Positions 61,942 to 64,000 of a stretch of 64,000 nucleotides of DNA are shown here, piece after piece; within the stretch, counting starts at the first letter, position 1; the number at the start of each line of letters is the position of its first letter. The position numbers and the translations under genes are program-made. This DNA is from Bradyrhizobium sp. 4 (GTDB taxonomy: Bacteria; Pseudomonadota; Alphaproteobacteria; Rhizobiales; Xanthobacteraceae). The stretch covers positions 5,270,001 to 5,334,000 of the forward strand of contig NZ_CP064686.1 of the NCBI RefSeq assembly GCF_023100905.1. The letters run 5' to 3'. The notes under the pieces are model-generated. The model was not told the DNA's origin and did not search any database. It worked only from the letters and a program-made list of their open reading frames with translations.

Positions 61942-62612
61942 TCCCCGTAACCGCGCAACCGCTCGATATCGAGGATCGTGACGCCGCCATACTCCAGCCG
62001 GAGCAAGCCCTCTTTCTCCAGCCGGTTCAGCGCGCGGTTAGCATTCTGGCGGGACATGCCGGAAAGCGCGCCGATCTCCTCCTGGGTGATCTCCAGATGC
62101 GCGGTGGATTCCGGATAGAGGATCGGATTGAACAGCGAGGCGATGCTGCGAGCGAGCCGCGCGGTGGCATCCAGCGTGCGGTTGACCTCGAGCATGCCGA
62201 TGAACTGGCCGAGCCGCTCGTTGAGCTGGCGAACCAGGAAGCGGTTGAAGCCGACGCTGTTCTCGAACAGCCACATGAAGGCGCTGCGTTCCATCAGCGC
62301 GACGCGGCTGTTGCGCAGCGCGACGACGTCATAGCGGCGCGGCTCGTTCTTGAGCACGCTGCCCTCGCCGAACCAGGCCCCCGCCGTCAGCCCGGCAAGA
62401 CTCGTCTCCTTGCCGTCGCGCGAGACCCCGCCCATCCGGGCAAGCCCAAAGACCATGCCGGCCCAATAGTCGAACGTGTCGCCGCGCATGAAGACGGTCT
62501 CGCCGGTGCCGTAGGACCGCTCCGTGATCCCGGCACGAGCGACCTCGATCTCCGCTTGCGTGAGCTCGCGCGACCAGGCAGCGACGCGCTTCAATTGATC
62601 CTCTGAAATCAT
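61938..62612 (-). CDS. Crp/Fnr-family transcriptional regulator
   Basis: Start at the ATG at 62612 (MISEDQLKRVAAWSRELTQA); in-frame ATGs at 62666 and 62684 would add up to 24 residues. The protein has 224 residues: an N-terminal cyclic-nucleotide-binding-type beta barrel (GETVFMRGDTFDYWAGMVFG, GAWFGEGSVLKNE), a dimer helix, and a C-terminal HTH (TQEEIGALSGMSRQNANRAL). No FNR-type Cys cluster is visible, so it is not an oxygen sensor of the classic kind. Targets are unknown. Confidence 0.9.
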   Translation of the reverse strand: MISEDQLKRVAAWSRELTQAEIEVARAGITERSYGTGETVFMRGDTFDYWAGMVFGLARMGGVSRDGKETSLAGLTAGAWFGEGSVLKNEPRRYDVVALRNSRVALMERSAFMWLFENSVGFNRFLVRQLNERLGQFIGMLEVNRTLDATARLARSIASLFNPILYPESTAHLEITQEEIGALSGMSRQNANRALNRLEKEGLLRLEYGGVTILDIERLRGYGD

Positions 62613-62942
62613 GAACCCGAAGCCCGCCGCACCGTTCGTCACTCCTGTTCTGCTGCAATGCAGCATGATCGTCTCGGCTACCATCAGACGAAAGATGGAG
62701 GCTGCGAGCGCCCAAAAAACTTTGTCGCAGAATTGTCAGGCGGGAGACATTTCAAAATAGCGCTTTCCCCTATTGAGGACCACCTCGGGCGATGCGGCTT
62801 TTGATCCCAAACGGGAACGAGAGCGGCGCGGCTCCGGTCGAGACCATCTGCTGCATGGCCTCACCGGCACGGCCGTACTAGGATCGCCCGACAGAACGGA
62901 CGAAGAGCGCCACTGAATGCGCCATCACCGGGAGGGATCTGT

Positions 62943-63767
62943 TTGGTGGCTACCAGTCTTGAAGTGCGCGGCGTGTCCTTGCGATTCGGCGGCGTTCGTG
63001 CGCTGACCGATGTCGGCTTCGCCATCAGGGAAGGCGAGCTGTTCTCGATCATTGGCCCCAATGGTGCCGGCAAGACCTCGATCGTGAACTGTATTTCCGG
63101 CCGCTACAAGCCGACCGAAGGCCAGCTGTTCTACCAAGGCCGCGACATCACCGGCCTGACGCCCAACGCGCGCGCTTCGCTCGGCATCGGCCGCACCTTT
63201 CAGAACCTGGCGCTGTTCCACCATATGAGCGTGCTCGACAACATCATGGTCGGCCGCCATCACCTCCTGAAGAACAATTTTCTCACGGGCTCGCTGTACT
63301 GGTTCACCGGCGCGCGCAAGGAAGAGCTCGAGCACCGCCGCAAGGTCGAGGAGATCATCGATTTCCTCGATCTCCAATCGGTGCGAAAGGCGCCGGCCGG
63401 CACCCTCTCCTATGGTCTGCGCAAGCGCGTGGAGCTCGCGCGCGCCATGGCACTGGAGCCACGCCTCATTCTCCTCGACGAGCCGATGGCCGGCATGAAC
63501 TTCGAGGAGAAGGAGGACATGGCCCGCTACATCGTCGATCTCAACGAGGAGTTCGGCATGACCGTGGTGATGATCGAGCACGACATGGGCGTGGTAATGG
63601 ACATCTCCCACCGCGTCATGGTGCTGGATTTCGGCCGCAAGATCGCCGAGGGCGATCCGGCCGCGGTGCTCGCCGATCCCCACGTCAGGCGCGCCTATCT
63701 CGGCGAAGAGGACGAGGTGCTGGTCGACCCTGACGATGCTCCGCCGGCGCAGGAGAGCGCGGCATGA
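62943..63767 (+). CDS. LIV-type ABC transporter ATPase (LivG-like)
   Basis: A 274-residue ATPase, likely starting at the TTG at 62943, with GTG at 62946 as the alternative; GGAGGG at 62931-62936 serves both. It has LRFGGVRALTDVGFAIREGE, Walker A GPNGAGKTS, the family segment GIGRTFQNLALFHHMSVLDN, signature LSYGLRKRVELARAM, and Walker B ILLDEPMAGMNFEEKEDM. The C-terminus is acidic (EEDEVLVDPDDAPPAQ). It is followed by an acyl-CoA ligase gene overlapping by ATGA, so it may belong to an aromatic- or fatty-acid uptake operon. Confidence 0.92.
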   Translation: MVATSLEVRGVSLRFGGVRALTDVGFAIREGELFSIIGPNGAGKTSIVNCISGRYKPTEGQLFYQGRDITGLTPNARASLGIGRTFQNLALFHHMSVLDNIMVGRHHLLKNNFLTGSLYWFTGARKEELEHRRKVEEIIDFLDLQSVRKAPAGTLSYGLRKRVELARAMALEPRLILLDEPMAGMNFEEKEDMARYIVDLNEEFGMTVVMIEHDMGVVMDISHRVMVLDFGRKIAEGDPAAVLADPHVRRAYLGEEDEVLVDPDDAPPAQESAA

Positions 63768-64000
63768 TGGATTACGCAGGCCGCGTCGCGCAGGCCGACA
63801 CCTATCCGAAGATGCTCCGGCTCAATGCGAAGGAGTACGGCAACGAGATCGCGCTGCGCGAGAAGGATCTCGGGCTGTGGCGCCCGTTCACCTGGAACGC
63901 CTACCAGACGCGGGTGCGCGACTTCGCGCTCGGCCTGATCGAACTGGGCCTTGGGCGCGAAGATGTCGTTGGCATCATCGGCGACAACCGGCCGGACTGG
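63764..64000 (+). CDS. AMP-binding acyl-CoA ligase, N-terminal part (cut by window edge)
   Basis: 79 codons are visible from the ATG at 63764 (ATGA overlap with the ATPase gene; ATG at 63767 is the alternative). The start MMDYAGRVAQADTYPKMLRL and GNEIALREKDLGLWRPFTWN match the N-terminus of long-chain acyl-CoA synthetase-like AMP-binding enzymes. VVGIIGDNRPDW is the conserved first strand. It would activate an acid with CoA and ATP. Coupling to a LIV-type ATPase is a known arrangement for aromatic/phenylacid uptake. Confidence 0.82.
   Translation, partial: MMDYAGRVAQADTYPKMLRLNAKEYGNEIALREKDLGLWRPFTWNAYQTRVRDFALGLIELGLGREDVVGIIGDNRPDW

Overview
The window is GC-rich chromosomal DNA of an alphaproteobacterium, most probably a Bradyrhizobium or close relative. 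The protein sequences, the compact GC-rich codon use and several short palindromic intergenic repeats (at 12889, 34298, 47290, 51893 and 56532) are of the kind I associate with that genus. This is an inference from pattern memory, not from a search. I see no rRNA, tRNA, CRISPR array, phage module or transposase. Most of the sequence is core or lineage-core DNA.

Layout. 1-9.8 kb: an MFS transporter end, hypothetical proteins, an RbsD/FucU protein, a secreted caspase-like protease with an Asn/Gly/Thr-rich tail, a threonine dehydratase, a glycosyltransferase/metallophosphatase pair, thiD and a stand-alone RAM-domain protein. 9.8-17.1 kb: redox and small stress-type genes (diheme cytochrome c, CHRD protein, cystathionine gamma-synthase-family enzyme, cytochrome c', a CoxL-like molybdopterin subunit, a DUF1127 protein and an SRPBCC protein). 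17.2-38.6 kb: a large envelope polysaccharide and LPS region (murJ, a DegT/Gfo amino-sugar pair, manC, a decayed UDP-glucuronate-epimerase remnant, a flippase-like membrane protein, a WecA-like initiating transferase, glycosyltransferases, a CapD-like dehydratase, O-antigen ligase, hldE, hldD, a heptosyltransferase, galE and an MsbA-like exporter). 38.6-45.7 kb: assorted metabolic genes, a Spy-like periplasmic protein, a LysR/SDR divergent pair, a frameshifted YbfB-type MFS gene and a flavin monooxygenase.

45.8-50 kb holds a methyl-cycle group on one strand (HTH-methyltransferase, metK, ahcY), with a second secreted caspase protein carrying TPR-like repeats divergent from it. 52-57.9 kb is a branched-chain-amino-acid-type ABC transporter operon (livK-H-M-G-F). 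Its last gene is a MetE-like zinc methyl/alkyl-transferase, and a GntR-style palindrome lies upstream of livK. 58.4-64 kb has a small lipoprotein, purU, hemD, an MFS exporter, a Crp/Fnr regulator, and the start of a second LIV-type ATPase plus acyl-CoA ligase cluster that leaves the window.

No completely new system is obvious. The best leads are the liv operon ending in a MetE-like enzyme, the two exported orthocaspase-like proteins (one beside the HTH-methyltransferase/metK/ahcY group), the CoxL-like subunit paired only with a cytochrome c', the two decayed genes (22601-22910 and 42968-44201), and an SDR lacking its catalytic tyrosine.
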